The notes beneath the pieces are model-generated. The model did not search any database, was not told the origin of the DNA, and saw nothing but the letters and a program-made list of their open reading frames with translations. From Botryosphaeria dothidea (Eukaryota; Ascomycota; Dothideomycetes; Botryosphaeriales; Botryosphaeriaceae), in assembly GCA_011503125.2 (NCBI GenBank), contig WWBZ02000016.1, positions 1,488,001 through 1,552,000 on the forward strand: DNA of 64,000 nt, given 5' to 3'. How positions within the stretch are numbered: the first letter of the stretch is position 1; every line of letters begins with the position of its first letter. Shown in pieces: positions 1-12,490 of the stretch. The translations under genes and the position numbers were made by a program.

Positions 1-719
1 ATGAACTCCTCATCTCTTGTGTGGTCGGTGTCGAGACAATATGAGGCTGGCATGTTGGCCGCAAAAATAGATACGAGCTTTTGTCTTCAGTAGATTGTGG
101 AAGGGCCCTCGTTTGATCAACCTCAGAGCACGGATGGCCAGATGTCGGGCGGGATGTCCAAAGGGCTAGCATCTGTAACGCATATCCAATGCTAGAGCAT
201 TCGCCCGAAAGTGAATGTCATCAGTCCTTAGACAGTTACATCTACTCGATGGCTTCAACTCCGGAAGCGCAGAGAGGGCATGGCCATGCTGTACCAACAC
301 AATTGTACAGAATCAATTTTAGCAGTATTGCAACGTGCCCTTACATAACACCAGTCGTCCAAGTGATAACGTAGGTAGTTTTTTTTTTTTTTTTACGTTA
401 GAGCAGCTCAAGACATCGAAAAACATCGAGAAACAGAAGTGAGTATTTGAAAAGAATATATTCAACGAGTGGTTATTGGTAGTCTATCCTCTATAGCCAT
501 TAAATATTTCCTACAGCGCCGTCGTAGAGTATAAGAAATACAAAGGGAAAGTGTGAAAAACGACCTCAAATGACAATGTGGGTAACACCGCATTCATAAC
601 TCAAGTGGTATCTATATAGCAGAGGGAAAACAAAACGCCGCCCAATGACAAACTTTGGATATACTGCCCATCGTGAAGATGGCTTCACCGTCACTCGTTA
701 CATAACCTCCAGCTTCATA
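1..719. other. Intergenic, no gene seen
   Basis: AT-leaning sequence with a T tract of about 18 bases near 380. No open frame shows family resemblance or fungal intron signals. Its right end is the 3' flank of the first GPCR gene, whose stop codon lies at 720-722 on the minus strand. Confidence 0.6.
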
Positions 720-2089
720 TCAAGGAAACTCGTCATGCGTCGGGTTACTACTTCCCTTGGTATCAAAGCTGACCCTCTCCTTCTCCGATGACCGCATGCT
801 GTTCTTGATATGCGTGATACCAGCAATGTCGTTCAACTCCATGGGTTCGCTCCGCACGACCACCGTCGTCTCCGCCTTGACCGTCAACACCGCCGGCGGT
901 CTCTGTAGATCCGTAACCAGGCGCTCCGTGCTCCCCTGCCAATGTAGCTTGTTTGCATACCTCTCGAAAGGGCACGGGCGGCTGCCGCGACTGTTCTGAG
1001 CGGCGTGCATACTCGCGCGCTTAATACCGGCTTCGATGGTTGTGGTCGTTCCGAAATGCTGGCGGTCCTTCCAGAACGGGAACGGCGATTGGAAGGTCTC
1101 GATAATATCCACTTCAGCCTGAGAGTTGTCGTCCCGAGGTGGTTCGTCGGAGAAGACGAAGACATCTCTGGTCACGCAGTAGACGAGGACGTCGAGCCAT
1201 CCGTTGCTTGTAATCATAGCGCCAGCCAGGCAAAGGTGAGCCAGGCTGGCTTCCTCTCCGACGATGCTCTGAAGACGGGCAGAGGCGAGGGGCAGCGTAC
1301 AGACGACGTACACCAAGGGGTATACAATCATCATGTAGGCGGCTTGGTTTGCTTGGGCGGTCTTGCTCGGGCAGAAATGATTGTTCTTGATGCGCCTGCG
1401 GATGATGTAGTAAAGCGTGCCGTAAAGAAAGATGGTTCCAAATTCAGCAATGAAGATCCAGAAGTAGTGGCCCCAAAGACGAAGCTTGGTATATTTGCTG
1501 TTGACCCAGCACTAATGGGAGAGTCAGTGGTACTCAGAATGGGCATGGGGATGAGGCCTACCCAGGCGCCAGCTCGAACGTAGATATCGTCGGGATGAGT
1601 CGATATGCCGATTACACCGGCCAGGAACACGAAGGCCCAGATAAGAGCACATGCGCCGTAGAAGGTGTAGGGCTTCATTTTGTGGCCGAGGGCTATGCAG
1701 GAAAAGGTGTGAAGGCCGATAGCCACTGCCCACCATCCGCTTGCAAGATCGCCTACAGAAACGAACCATCCTTGGGCGAAGCATGAGGGGGTGTCGACTT
1801 TGATCTCGTCATGGGCGAGCCACTCGATGTTTATGAAGAAGGCGATAGATTGCTGGAAGTCGGCGAGGAGAAGGTTGAAGATAAGGAAAAGGAACTGGTT
1901 TTGGACGCCATGGGCTTTTCTCCTCCACTTGAAGAAGAGATTACGGCCGAGAGCGACGAGGAGAAGGAATGTGGAAACGAGAGACAGCAGGCTGAGGACG
2001 ACGATGGCCTTCAGGCCTTTGCTAATGGTCTCAGGCAGAGGTGAAAGAGAGGCGGATTCGACGGACAGCTGGGCCACATCAAGAGCCAT
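720..2089 (-). CDS. Git3-type seven-transmembrane G-protein-coupled receptor (copy 1)
   Basis: Two exons on the minus strand, 2089-1562 and 1511-720, give 439 residues. The 50-bp intron (1512-1561) has a CTGAC branch point and an ATTAG acceptor. Without splicing the frame breaks; with it the conserved junction AGAW/CW is restored. Seven hydrophobic segments are visible: about 26-48, 62-90, 103-135 and 143-165 in exon 1 and three in exon 2. The motif NLLLADFQQS in TM2 and the CFAQGWFVSVGD...ALHT-like stretch in TM3 match the Git3 N-terminal domain; the later YMMIVYPLVYV segment matches the Gpa2-interacting C-terminal half. By family it is a plasma-membrane receptor sensing glucose or a related nutrient and signalling through a G-alpha to cAMP/PKA. 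The ligand here is unknown. The cytoplasmic tail is short (about 130 residues) and charged. A paralogue lies 3.8 kb away in the same orientation. Confidence 0.86.
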
Positions 2090-5000
2090 GACGGCAAGCA
2101 GGGTGAACGAGAGGGAAAGAGACAGACAGATGTCTTGGAAAGCACACGAGAGAAAGAAGACGCCGAGACGGAAGTGGCGGGGTCGGCATAAGTAGCACCA
2201 TCGGAGGCGACGGACAGTGGGTCAAGATGGGTAAACTAGGGCGAGTCGTGCGGAGGCCAACGCGGCGGTTAAGCTACTACGATGCTTATTCTTGACATTG
2301 AGTCTAAAGCAGAGACTACGGGAGGCACTTTCAGGAACGGGAGCAGGCAGAGGACGGATGACCCCTGTGGGCCGAAGTTTGCTAGCCCTACGAGATACGT
2401 GTCGACCGACGGGTTCCATTGGCGGAAAGCACATGGCACTGGCGGAACGAGGTGTTCTGTGGCTCATGCCACCGGCGGGAGGCTCCTCTGCTGGACCCTG
2501 TCGAGCACTGGGCTGCGATACTGACTCTGATGCCGGCTTTGGGCGGAGCACGGCCCCAGAACAGAGCAAAAGCGCGGGCTCGCCGTGGGTGCCAAGCTTT
2601 GATGCTGGAGTCGTATGAGGTGAGGCCTTGCCCGCGGCGGGTGAGCCCTTGGTCTGGAAGAGAGAGCACGGAAGGACAAGCAAGCGGCCAGTGAGGAGAG
2701 TTTGATGGCAGCCGCGTGGACTTAGCTCAGAGACAGGGCGCGACAAGACCGTTGGAAAGGGCGGGCGTGTGCAGGTCTGGCGGGACGGATTAAGGTTAGC
2801 ATGGCGGTGGTGGAGCTTCTCGAATCAGGAGCCAAGAGGCGAGTCTGAAAGCAGAAAGGGCTGGCAGGCGGGGGATGTGTGGGCGAGGAAGCGAAGCTGG
2901 CTGGTGTTGAGCGGCGGGTGCAGCACGTGGCTCAGCGCCCGAGGAGAGCGCGCGCTCTGGCTCTGACTCGCTCGCCTCATTCATCATTTCCAGCGCCGTC
3001 GCCCTCCAGCGAATCCAGCCCAATCCACCATCATCACCGCCCGCATGACCCCCCGCCGTTTGCTGTCTCCGCCCCCGTCTGCGCCCTCCGTCCGTCTGCA
3101 TGACTCCGCCCCGAGTCCGCCGCAGCGGTAGCTGCAGCAGGTTACAGCCGCAGCCGTCTAATGTTTCACCCCCAAAGCATATCGCTCTCCAACGCGCAGC
3201 TTGTCGATCGCCTTCTGTTTCAGACCCTCCACCTGCTTAAACGGGTTATCCTTTGGAGTTGACTCCGGATTCTGGGTCGACGCTCTAGAATACCGCTCGA
3301 AAGCTCGTCCCGTCTTCCTCTCAGCCCTGGGCAGCCTCAGCCCTACTTTTCAATGCTGATCTTTGTCGAGATAATCGTCCCATGAAGCCGCGCAATCCCG
3401 CCCTGTCACTGCGGTCCTTCTTCGACCGGTGTTGATACCAATAACTACCCGGGCGGGCCGGCGCGGTGCCTACCCGACCTCGTCTTCGACCAGGTTCTTC
3501 GCGGCCCAATACTGCACCGCCATCTAATCGACACCTCATGTTGATCTCTTGAATCATCTTGGCATCTACGCTTTGGACTGCCGCGAGGTCGCAATATCCG
3601 ACCCCAACATGTTTCCGCTTGGATAAATTCGACCGGCCGGCGGCGGAGCGCATTTCATGATTACCTCGATAGACCGAGACACGAGTGAACATCCGAGGAT
3701 CGCGTCACCGTCATTTACAAATTCTCTTGGCCAGATGCCGTCCGATGATGTGACCCGGTGGGATCTGTTGTGCCGTCTTCTGCTCAATGATTATCAGATG
3801 GGCCATAGGTAACACTGCTCATCCTAACACGCAATGCATCAATCACCTCCGTCTTTACCGCCCGCTTCTGTCCACCGGCCGCTGCCGCGCCTTCAACACA
3901 CTCTTGCGAGAGTTTACGATCCCTCGTTCGCATCGCTCGCTCGCTGCCCCGGTTTCGCACCTCGCGCTTCAGGAACCCCGAACTTGTATCATACCCTCGT
4001 GTACTTTCCCTGCTGAGACGGTATCGTGCTCATCCCTTTTACCGGACACTTCCTATTCGGCAGCTGCTTCGCCTCGGTCCCTCATCGTTGGAGATCGAAG
4101 CATGGCCCAATCTTCCAACGCGCTGACACAACCGCGTCTGCTCACAGCCGCACCGCACAGGCATCTTACAAATTGTCCGATACTGACTCATGCTCAGCCG
4201 TTGCCGAGATGGTGGTCCATCTTGTCAGGGTCCGTCCGTGTTGTTGATGCCCAGCGTTTCTGGCTTTCCCGAATTCTGCAGTATCTGCGGATGATCTGAG
4301 TCAGGCGAGACGGCGCGCTCCGAACACAGTGCACCCGGCATTTGTATCAGGGAACATGGCAGTCGACTAACCCTCGGAGCTCGGGGACCGACGAGATGAA
4401 AATTGCTGAGAGAGAGCTTATGCGGACCTCATCTGCAGAAACCATGCGAAAAGACTAAGCTTAATCTCTATCAACAGCAGCTTCTAGAAGGGAGATATTC
4501 GAGGATGGTTCAAAAGAGTGAGGCTGGCAACGTTCCAATATTGAAGTCTCTTTTGATAAAAGGAGAAGGGGCATAAAGCGAAGTACACAGCCCAAAAGAA
4601 ACCCTTTAGTCGACTTCCTAGTCCACTTGGACCCTCATCTCGATCCTCCTCTGTAAGCCAGATTGCGCAATTGAGATACGAGAACAGCCACGATACCTTA
4701 CTTCAGCGGGTAAATTCGTTCCTTTTACCGTCCGTCAGATATTTTCTGACTCTTTACTGCGGAGGTAAGCGAGGTCGGCTGCAAGATCGTTGCTACTGAG
4801 ATCTCAGCTGAGAATTTCTCCACCCTCTCTGATCACAACCATTTATGTTGTCACATTATTGAAAAATCTAATCCATACTACCTTAATCTCAAGCTACAAG
4901 TAATTCCCGTCTTTCTCCATCGGCCGGACATTTCGTGCTTTTCATCCACTGTCATCATCAGTATGTTTAGTCTCGTGTCTACTGGTTCTCGTCCTCTGAC

Positions 5001-5870
5001 TATGGCCTATTTTTTGAAATGTCTTTGGATGTGTACTATGACACTCTGTCCGCTGATAACTCGATCGATGTTTTATCTCTCCTCCATTGATTGTATGAAC
5101 CCTTCGCGATCTTAACTTTGCAACCCGGCAAAGCCTGGTGTCGTCTTGTCTCAGATGGTGCTGCGCCAGACGATGAGCGCCAAATGCGAACATATTTCGG
5201 GACTGCCCTGGGGAGTCAAAGCATTTATTCGAAAGTGTTGCAGGTTTCTAGGGAGAACGCTATTCGAATGAATGCCTCGAATCCCAAAATTTTTGTCTGG
5301 CTTATCTTTGGGATCTTATACGAGGTGCTAACCACCGATTGCAGGACTCCTCTGTAGCTCTCATGCATGCAGACCAAGCACAGAGATTGCCGCTCCTATC
5401 AATATTGATCAACGGACGCATCAAACCGAGGAGCATATGAACGTTGGCATTACACCACAGACAGAGAGAGAGAGAGCTGCATGTTCATAAGATTGAGATT
5501 AAAGCCGTAAGCCGTACTAACGAAGCACCATCTGTCCGGTGCGCTCGTATCAGGACACTATCAGACATATTCCACCATTGCCGTCACTCTCAGCTACTAT
5601 TTCGAAGCGAAGGCATTGCCTGCACGCCATTTCGAGAAGAAATCTTGAAACCATCAGGATATGCACAAAAGGCAAGGAAAAAAGTCTATCTCCCAAAAAT
5701 TTCGTGAGACACCTTTTGGAACCCCTTTATCCATGCACGCATAAGAAAGGAAAAAAAGAAAGACATGGCCGTACCCGGTACCCAGGGTATCTCTAACGAT
5801 TAGAAAAGAATCAAGAGAAAAAGACAGGTCCATCTCCATCAGCATACATATCAAGAACGGTCATCCCCGA
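2090..5870. other. Long intergenic region between the two GPCR genes
   Basis: 3.8 kb containing the upstream region of GPCR copy 1 (reads right to left from 2090) and the 3' flank of copy 2. The part from 2100 to 3100 is purine-rich on the + strand, and 3100-5000 is pyrimidine-rich with many CTT, TCC and TCG runs, as in fungal promoters and leaders. Open frames here (for example 3787-4299 +) have no family resemblance and no conserved splice logic. A long 5' leader or non-coding transcript is possible but not shown. Confidence 0.5.
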
Positions 5871-7484
5871 TCAATACGGACTGCCCGGCCTTCTCCCATC
5901 CGCGTTTCTAACCACCTCGGCCGTCGACTTGGGCGTCGACGCACCACTGCTGTCGCTCGACAGGAAGAAGCCTTCCGCCGGCTCGACTGTGACCTCGACC
6001 TTCGTCTCCGCGCGCACGCCCATCATACCCATACCGGCCAAAATACTATCAGTGCTGCCACGCGGCGTGCTACCATGCGCGGACGTGCTCGTTGACCGGC
6101 CCCTCGTCAGATGCGCAGTGCTGTTATCCCCCGCACTGCCAGCCTTGTGCTTGGAGCGGCCAACGCGGTGCTCGCTCACGTGCACCTTGCCGGACTTGCT
6201 CGTCAGCGCATCCAAGTCGATGAAATTGCTATCGCGTGCATCACGGCCGCCGGTAATCGTCACCGTGTGGTCCGTCAGGCCGCGGCCGCCCTTGCCGCCG
6301 GCGTCGTTGAACGACGCAATATCCCAGCCGGTGGCCGTGAGCGACTGGCCGCCGTAGCCCGTGCGGCCGCCCGACGACGACTGCCCCGGGCCGCCGCTCT
6401 TGCGCGGGTCGATCTCGTTGGACACGAGCACGCGGCGCGTCAGCGCGTACAGCAGCGCGTCGACCCAGCCGCAGCTGGTCATCATGGAGCCGGCGACGCA
6501 GTAGTAGATGATGGGCAGCTGCTTGCCCGTCATGGTGGCCATGCGGCCGGCGGCGAGCGGCAGGGTGAGCAGGACGTAGGTGAGCGGGTAGACGACCATG
6601 TAGCGGGCCGCCTGTGAGACTTTCATCTGCGTGGCCGTCTGCGAGGCGGTCATGATATTGGCGAGCTGCTTACGCAGGTAGATGAAGATGAGGGCGTAGA
6701 CGATGATGGTACCGAATTCGATGGTGAAGATCCACATGTAGTGCAGCCAGAGGCGCTCGGTTTCGTACTTGTCGGAGGCCCAGCACTGTGGGTGGGTGTT
6801 AGCTTTTCTTTGTCTCGTTTTTTGCTCTTCTTTGTCCGTCCTTTCCCTGATACCCCAAATCTTCCTCTTTTGGAACATCAACACCCAAAGAAAAATGTAA
6901 CTTACCCAAGCACCGGCAGCGGTAAAGTATTCATTCCCATGCAACGCCGGCCCCAGCACCGTCAACATCAACGAAATCCCCCAGATAACCATGGTACAGA
7001 TCAGGAAAACCCGGAATGGCAGCTGCCTGCCCTTGACGACGCTGAAGAACGTATGCAGCGCAATCGCAAACACGAACATGCCGCTCGAAATGTCGCCGAT
7101 CTGCACCAGCCACGCCTGCCCGAAGCACGCGCTGCTCGGCGCCAGCATCTTGCCCTCGTTGATCCAGTGGAACGAGATGAGGAAGGAGAGCGACTGCTGC
7201 AGGTCGGCGAGCAGCAGATTGTAGATTAGCAGCACGTACTGGTTGTAGCCGACGTAGCTGCGGTAGTGCTTGCGCCACGAGACCAGGCGGTACGTGATCC
7301 ACCCCAGCAGCCCCAGCGTCGCGACTACGGACAGCAGCGCGAAGACGCCGACCGGCCACAGGCCGCGCCGCAGGTTGTCGGGCAGCGGGTCGACGCTGTA
7401 GGGCCACGGGAAGTAGGACGGTTCTGCTCCCCGCGGGGCGAGGTTGGCGGCGGCCATTTGGGGGGAAGGTCGTGTCAGGGACAT
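5871..7484 (-). CDS. Git3-type seven-transmembrane G-protein-coupled receptor (copy 2)
   Basis: Two exons on the minus strand, 7484-6906 and 6785-5871, give 497 residues. The 120-bp intron (6786-6905, donor GTAAGT, acceptor CCACAG) falls at exactly the same AGAW/CW junction as in copy 1. The intron happens to be open, so an unspliced 537-residue frame also exists; the paralogue shows the spliced form is right. Seven hydrophobic spans are visible, with NLLLADLQQS in TM2, ACFGQAWLVQIGD in TM3 and QAARYMVVYPLTYV in TM6, all Git3-like. The C-terminal tail of about 170 residues is Ser, Gly and Thr rich and looks disordered, the usual site of phosphorylation in this family. Expected role: plasma-membrane nutrient receptor upstream of G-alpha and cAMP/PKA; the ligand is unknown. 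Confidence 0.88.
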   Translation of the reverse strand: MSLTRPSPQMAAANLAPRGAEPSYFPWPYSVDPLPDNLRRGLWPVGVFALLSVVATLGLLGWITYRLVSWRKHYRSYVGYNQYVLLIYNLLLADLQQSLSFLISFHWINEGKMLAPSSACFGQAWLVQIGDISSGMFVFAIALHTFFSVVKGRQLPFRVFLICTMVIWGISLMLTVLGPALHGNEYFTAAGAWVSYIFLWVLMFQKRKIWGIRERTDKEEQKTRQRKANTHPQCWASDKYETERLWLHYMWIFTIEFGTIIVYALIFIYLRKQLANIMTASQTATQMKVSQAARYMVVYPLTYVLLTLPLAAGRMATMTGKQLPIIYYCVAGSMMTSCGWVDALLYALTRRVLVSNEIDPRKSGGPGQSSSGGRTGYGGQSLTATGWDIASFNDAGGKGGRGLTDHTVTITGGRDARDSNFIDLDALTSKSGKVHVSEHRVGRSKHKAGSAGDNSTAHLTRGRSTSTSAHGSTPRGSTDSILAGMGMMGVRAETKVEVTVEPAEGFFLSSDSSGASTPKSTAEVVRNADGRRPGSPY

Positions 7485-10400
7485 TTTTCCGTTTCGTGCG
7501 AGGCGGGGATGGGCCCCGGCGGTTTGATATCGGTGGTGGGATGTGGGTTACCCGGATGATGTAGCGCGCGCGCTTCGACGACGTACGGGCGGACTATCTG
7601 GGCCTTAGGGTCGTCTTGTTCTTGTGCGTAAGGTTTGGCGCTATATCCCGAGGCACATGTCGGTAGGTTTCCTTGTGTTCCCTTTTTTGCTGTTGTCCCT
7701 TGCTTTTTCTTTTTCCTCGTCCTGGTTTGGGGCCTGGACCTTGTTCGTGTCTTTTTTTTTTTCTTCCTCGCGGGGGAGAGCGAAGGTGTTGCTGAAAGCG
7801 GAGAGGAGACGAGAGGAAAGAAGAGGGGATTAGGTGTGGATAAGAGTAAGGAACGTCAGTGGGGCTAGGCCTCGGAGTGGCATGGGAGGGCAATGATTCG
7901 AGGCACAAGGCGAGTCAAGACCCAGGGACGAGACGGGTTCAAGAGTTGCGGCGGAAGATCCGCCTTTTTGGCAAGGGACTCGGCAAGTGCTTTTTTCGGT
8001 CTTCAGTGATCCCAATGCCTGGGGCCTCGTGGGGCGGGGCGGTGGGCATCGTGGGCAGGCCCAGACGGGGGCAAGAAGAGAATAATTAGCAGGGAATCCG
8101 TCCGGCGAAGGGCGGGATGGGGGCGGGAGCAAATGACAGTAGCGGGTAGTGTGGGCTGCGTGGCAGATCAAACGGGACGAGCACGGCGAGCGGCGGCCTC
8201 TGACGATCTGCGAGACCCGGTAATTCTACTGCTGCTGCTTGCCGTACAATGGATCTCTGTCGGCCGCGACTGCTCAGCGTGGGCTGGGATTGTTCACCCC
8301 GGCCTGTCATCATCCGCTCTCCCGCCGGCGACTGAACCTTTTGGGAAGCGTGAGAAGGTTGCTGCCCCGGGGGGGGGGGCGGAAGCCAGAGCACGCGATC
8401 AGCTTTTCCGACGTTCATCATGGCCACAGCCGCGGAAAAGGACCAGGATTGGGAGGGCCGCTATTGGCTGTAGATTTTGTGGGTTGTGCCTGGAGCCCTG
8501 ACAATGGGGCGTGGAAGACCGGGGTTCGCTGCGGTTCCTGGATAATGACGGACCCGACAGATGGCAGAAGGATGATGGCTAGCTGAGAATACTTCCGCAG
8601 AAACACCGGAGCGTCAGCATCTGGAGCGTCATCGCAGTGTTGTCGATGTCGACACGAGTCTGTTCACTTCTAGCAAACGCACTGCGCAAGATACGCACAA
8701 CGAAGTTGCAGAAGGTCGCACCAGCCGGGTATCTCGCTTGTCGCAGTCCAGATTGTGCAGGGGGGCTGGTGAGTCCTGGTGTGGCACGCACGTGGAGTCT
8801 GCTACGTAAACAGCTGCGCGGATTGATTGTTCCAGTGCAGGTTGTCGAATGGGGCGCACTGGCCCAAAGAAGCGCGGGCCTCCAGCATCCTGGCAGGCCT
8901 GGTAAATTGATCCGCGCCCCAGGGCTTGGGGTTGGATGTGTCTCGGCGCGTAGCCGTTATGGTGCGGTACGCCGGTGATCAACAGGGGCCTTTCTCATTC
9001 CTTCTCAGCTGCGCCCAAGAGACAAGAAACCGTCTGCAGGCGGCGTCGAGACGGGTTCGATGGTACCCTCCACCTCGAGGAAAGCATTCCCCCAAACACG
9101 GCCGCCGTCTGGTGTCCGTCTGCGGGTCGGGAGTGAGCTTCCGCAGCAGGGGAAACGCGGCGCGCAGCGTTTTGCGACGCCAGGTGGGGACTGGACCAAG
9201 ACATGGTGAGCAACACAAGAAAATGCTTGTCACTCGTCTTCGCCATTCTTCTGTAGTACGACACGATGACTGACTCGCTTACTTTCGAGCACTGGGCACG
9301 TCGCATGCAACGGTGTCGCTTCGCGTGTTCTGCTGGCACATGGTCCCTTTGCTCCCTCGCATTCATCGCAGCCTTGGCCGACGAATGCGGCAGAGCGTTT
9401 CCCTAGTGGGCACTAGGTTTGACAGCCGCATAACGTGTTCTGATAGTACGGCTGCTAGCGGTGCCCATCTCTATCCCATCATTACCCAAGCTCGAAGCCG
9501 TTCCTGTCGGATGCCGGTCACTGCCATTATCGGAAATCTGTTTCTCTTCAGCACTTGCTTTTTGATGCAAGGGTTGCTCATCGCGACAGAAAATCGCCGA
9601 GTGGCCGTTCATGCGAGAAGCAAGGAGAAGGCATCGTCGCCACTGCTACTGCCCGTTTCAGGGCTTCGGGCATATGGCACTATCAAGCAGGAGACTTCAG
9701 CCGGCGTTGGAAGAGGATGACTTGTGAGACGGGGGCGTTCTGCCTTCGACTCAGGTCTTTGCGGGGTAGAGCAGCGCCGCCCGCGCCGCTGCGGCGGAGA
9801 AGGATAGCGTGCGGGAATAAGGCAACGGAGCCCTTACTTCTCCCTTCTCGACTCTCTTGCTCATCTCCCACGGCGGGCCCTATTCTGCTGCCTTACAGTT
9901 CAGTCAAGCTTTATGGGGTAAAGAGGCTTACGTCGGCGCGAGGCAGACCTCCTGCAGGCACTGTCCTGAGCGCAGGGCTGCAAAAGCAAACACAGGCAAG
10001 ACGTCCGCAAGCCACCTCAAATCTCGATGCCATCTCGTCTGCCTGCTCTGCTTTGCTATAGGGGTGCTCACGTCGGACATGCCGACCACTGTAATCCCCG
10101 GCTTTGCGTCAGACTCTACGCACGATCACTTCTCAGCCAATGGCTCGTCATCATCGACTCGAGTCCGCAAGGGGGGCGCCGTACGACGTATTGGCCACAT
10201 CGACTCCCCTCTGTATCTCGCGCTCGCGTCCTTTTGCGCGGACCCACCGCGCCGCTCAGGAATCTGGTCTTTTCGGCGAGATGATCCTCGACAGCGCAGC
10301 AAATCCTCGGTGTCTTTTGACAAAGGCATCCCAGAGATTCGCAGGGAGGACCCCACTTTCGGCATCCCGTCCAGAACTCCACCCGCGACACGGCCCCCCG

Positions 10401-11000
10401 TCTGGCTGCCGCTCCGCTGGGGCAAAGGAACAAAAACCCCACCACCCGCCCTGCTTCGCCTTAAGCGAGAAACGGAAACTGGCCCGCAGCTTTTTAGTCA
10501 CTTCTCTGACTTGCGCGTCCCTTCCGTCCCATCGTCGCGTTGGCGCGACGGGACGGTATCCCTTCTGGCTTGACGGGCGGGAACGGATAGGTGGAGTCGC
10601 AGATCCAACAAGCATTTTCTTGACCGTCGCTCTTCCGTCCGCTTGGCGCGGAGTAACGAAGGGAGGAGGGAAAAAAAGATGTTGCGCCAGATGGCTCGCG
10701 TGCCAGGAATCCTGCAGGAATCAATGGCGCTCACTTACGCAATAATACCACATACGCCCTCCAACGGCGCTGCAGGTGTCAACGCTGTCTCCTCCAAGTG
10801 TCTCGGGCGCTCTGCCAGCGTGCAGTCTGGAATTGCCTTCGGTGATGCCCCATGATGACGGGAGTGGGAGATCCACATCCGACGATCCACAACTCTTAAT
10901 CAATCCGAAAGCGCAACGAGATGATTGGAGCACAGTCGACTTTTGAATTTCACCTCGTGTGGGTCTTCACAACAAGCACTGAAAGGTCTCCACCGATCCA
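7485..11000. other. Gene-poor region upstream of GPCR copy 2
   Basis: The first kilobase is the promoter and leader of GPCR copy 2 and includes pyrimidine tracts near 7680-7770 and a run of ten G near 8370. From about 8600 to 11000 I see only short open frames on both strands with no recognisable family, no aligned intron signals and no repeats long enough to notice. It could hold a non-coding RNA or degenerate sequence. Nothing specific can be supported. Confidence 0.5.
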
Positions 11001-11029
11001 CCAGATATCGAGTCGAGGCTGTGCACCGC

Positions 11030-12490
11030 CCAGTGCCACAACACCTCTCACTTCCGATTCTTCACTGCCGCGATGCTGTCGAATCCGTCAAATTATAGTT
11101 TCGGTCGGCTTCGTCCACTTCCTCGGCCCTTCTAAACCACACCGGCCGGCCACCGAGAATCCTTTCTATCGGGTCCCGGCACGCTAGAGTCTACCAGAGT
11201 TAAAATCATCCCGACACCGGTAAGCGGCAAGCCCGCCGCGGCGCGCCGTCAAAGACACCAAAATCTCCTATTCCCGCGTGCCATGTGTGATATCCGGCCA
11301 CCTCTTGACTACAACCCATCACTCACAACGCACTGGCACATCCCATGCGCTTCAACACCGGAGTGCTTTCCGAGTCCCAGTGCCGTTCGGAGGTTGCACT
11401 CTTCAGATCATGCAGGCACCCGCCATCTCGCAACAGATCTGCCAATCTGATATGGCGAGGTCCGAGGAACTCCCAGTATTACTACCTGGTTACCTGTTCC
11501 GTAGTCTATGCCGCGATCATCCCAGCAACCAAGAGTTGCTTTCCTCAGGCATTGCTGTCGCAGGTTCCTCCGATGACTTGGTACACGTCTGATACCTGGG
11601 CGCAACGGATAGACTCGGCATCTCCCCGTCAGCCTCACCGTATGCCACTCTATAGCGCCGTTATCGCCACGGACATAACTTCATCCGGGTCGGCGTCAGG
11701 GTCGATGAGAGAATCCTGTTCCTACGATCCTTTCCGCAACCTTCCAGGCCGCGGTAAGTCGGTGCTCCCACGGCGTTGGAAAGAAAGCGGAAAAGGGATT
11801 GTGACGGACCAACGGACTATCGACCGTTAGACTGGGATGACAGACGGTTTGACAGTTCTCTCGTTGCCCTTTCTTTACCCTGCCTTCCTCCTTCCTCCTC
11901 ATGCCCTTGCCCTTTTTTCTTCAACCTTTACTCTTTTTGGGTTGCCACGCCGATCAATGTCCCTTTCAAGTAAACGGTAGGATTCGCTTCCTGGCGTACC
12001 CTCTCTGCAGGTCCCTGGGAAAAAGAAATTATCACAACTTGACGCCGTTTTTCTTCAGAAGCCTTTCCTTTTTCTCTCCACGTGGTGGCTGGGTGACGTT
12101 TTCCCAGGAAGCTGTGCGCATAGACCAGCGGATCGTCGTCGCTGCTGTTGCTGATCGACGGGCATAACGCGCCGGAAAGAAGACGTGGCAGCAGTTCTCG
12201 CATCAACCTCTGGAGTATCGATATCAAGATCTGCATATTCAGACGCTACTTTCCTTACTTTCGTGCGATCGTCTTATCACTGTACACTCGATACTTTCTC
12301 TCCTCACCTGACCCGTGTCTTTCCGACCTCGATTCACTAACTGCTCGTTTCCACTTTCCCTTATCATCACCAATTCCATTTTATTTTTCGAACGTCTGGT
12401 GACCGACGGATTTGACACGTCGTCAATCCAAGCTTCGCACACCGCCCCACCTGATCTCTTTCCCCTCCTCGATTAGCGGGTAAGCAGATC
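11030..12490 (+). promoter_or_regulatory. Pyrimidine-rich, promoter/leader-like block with no clear gene after it
   Basis: The + strand is strongly C/T rich, especially 11860-11990 and 12240-12480, ending in CCTCGATTAGCGG followed by GTAAGCAG, which reads like the end of a 5' leader exon and a splice donor. In filamentous ascomycetes such CT blocks normally sit just before transcription or translation starts. However, no long conserved frame follows: the next coding-like sequence is the NLR relic at 13418, almost 1 kb further. It may drive a non-coding RNA, or be the orphan 5' part of a lost gene. This is inference from composition only. Confidence 0.3.

Noticed and set aside
9050..9075. Possible tRNA B-box (GGTTCGATGG)
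   Set aside because: No matching A-box at the right distance and no cloverleaf.
9857..10573. 238-codon open frame (+) in the gene-poor block
   Set aside because: Arg/Pro/Ser-rich in a GC-rich stretch with other frames also open on both strands; no family resemblance or start context.
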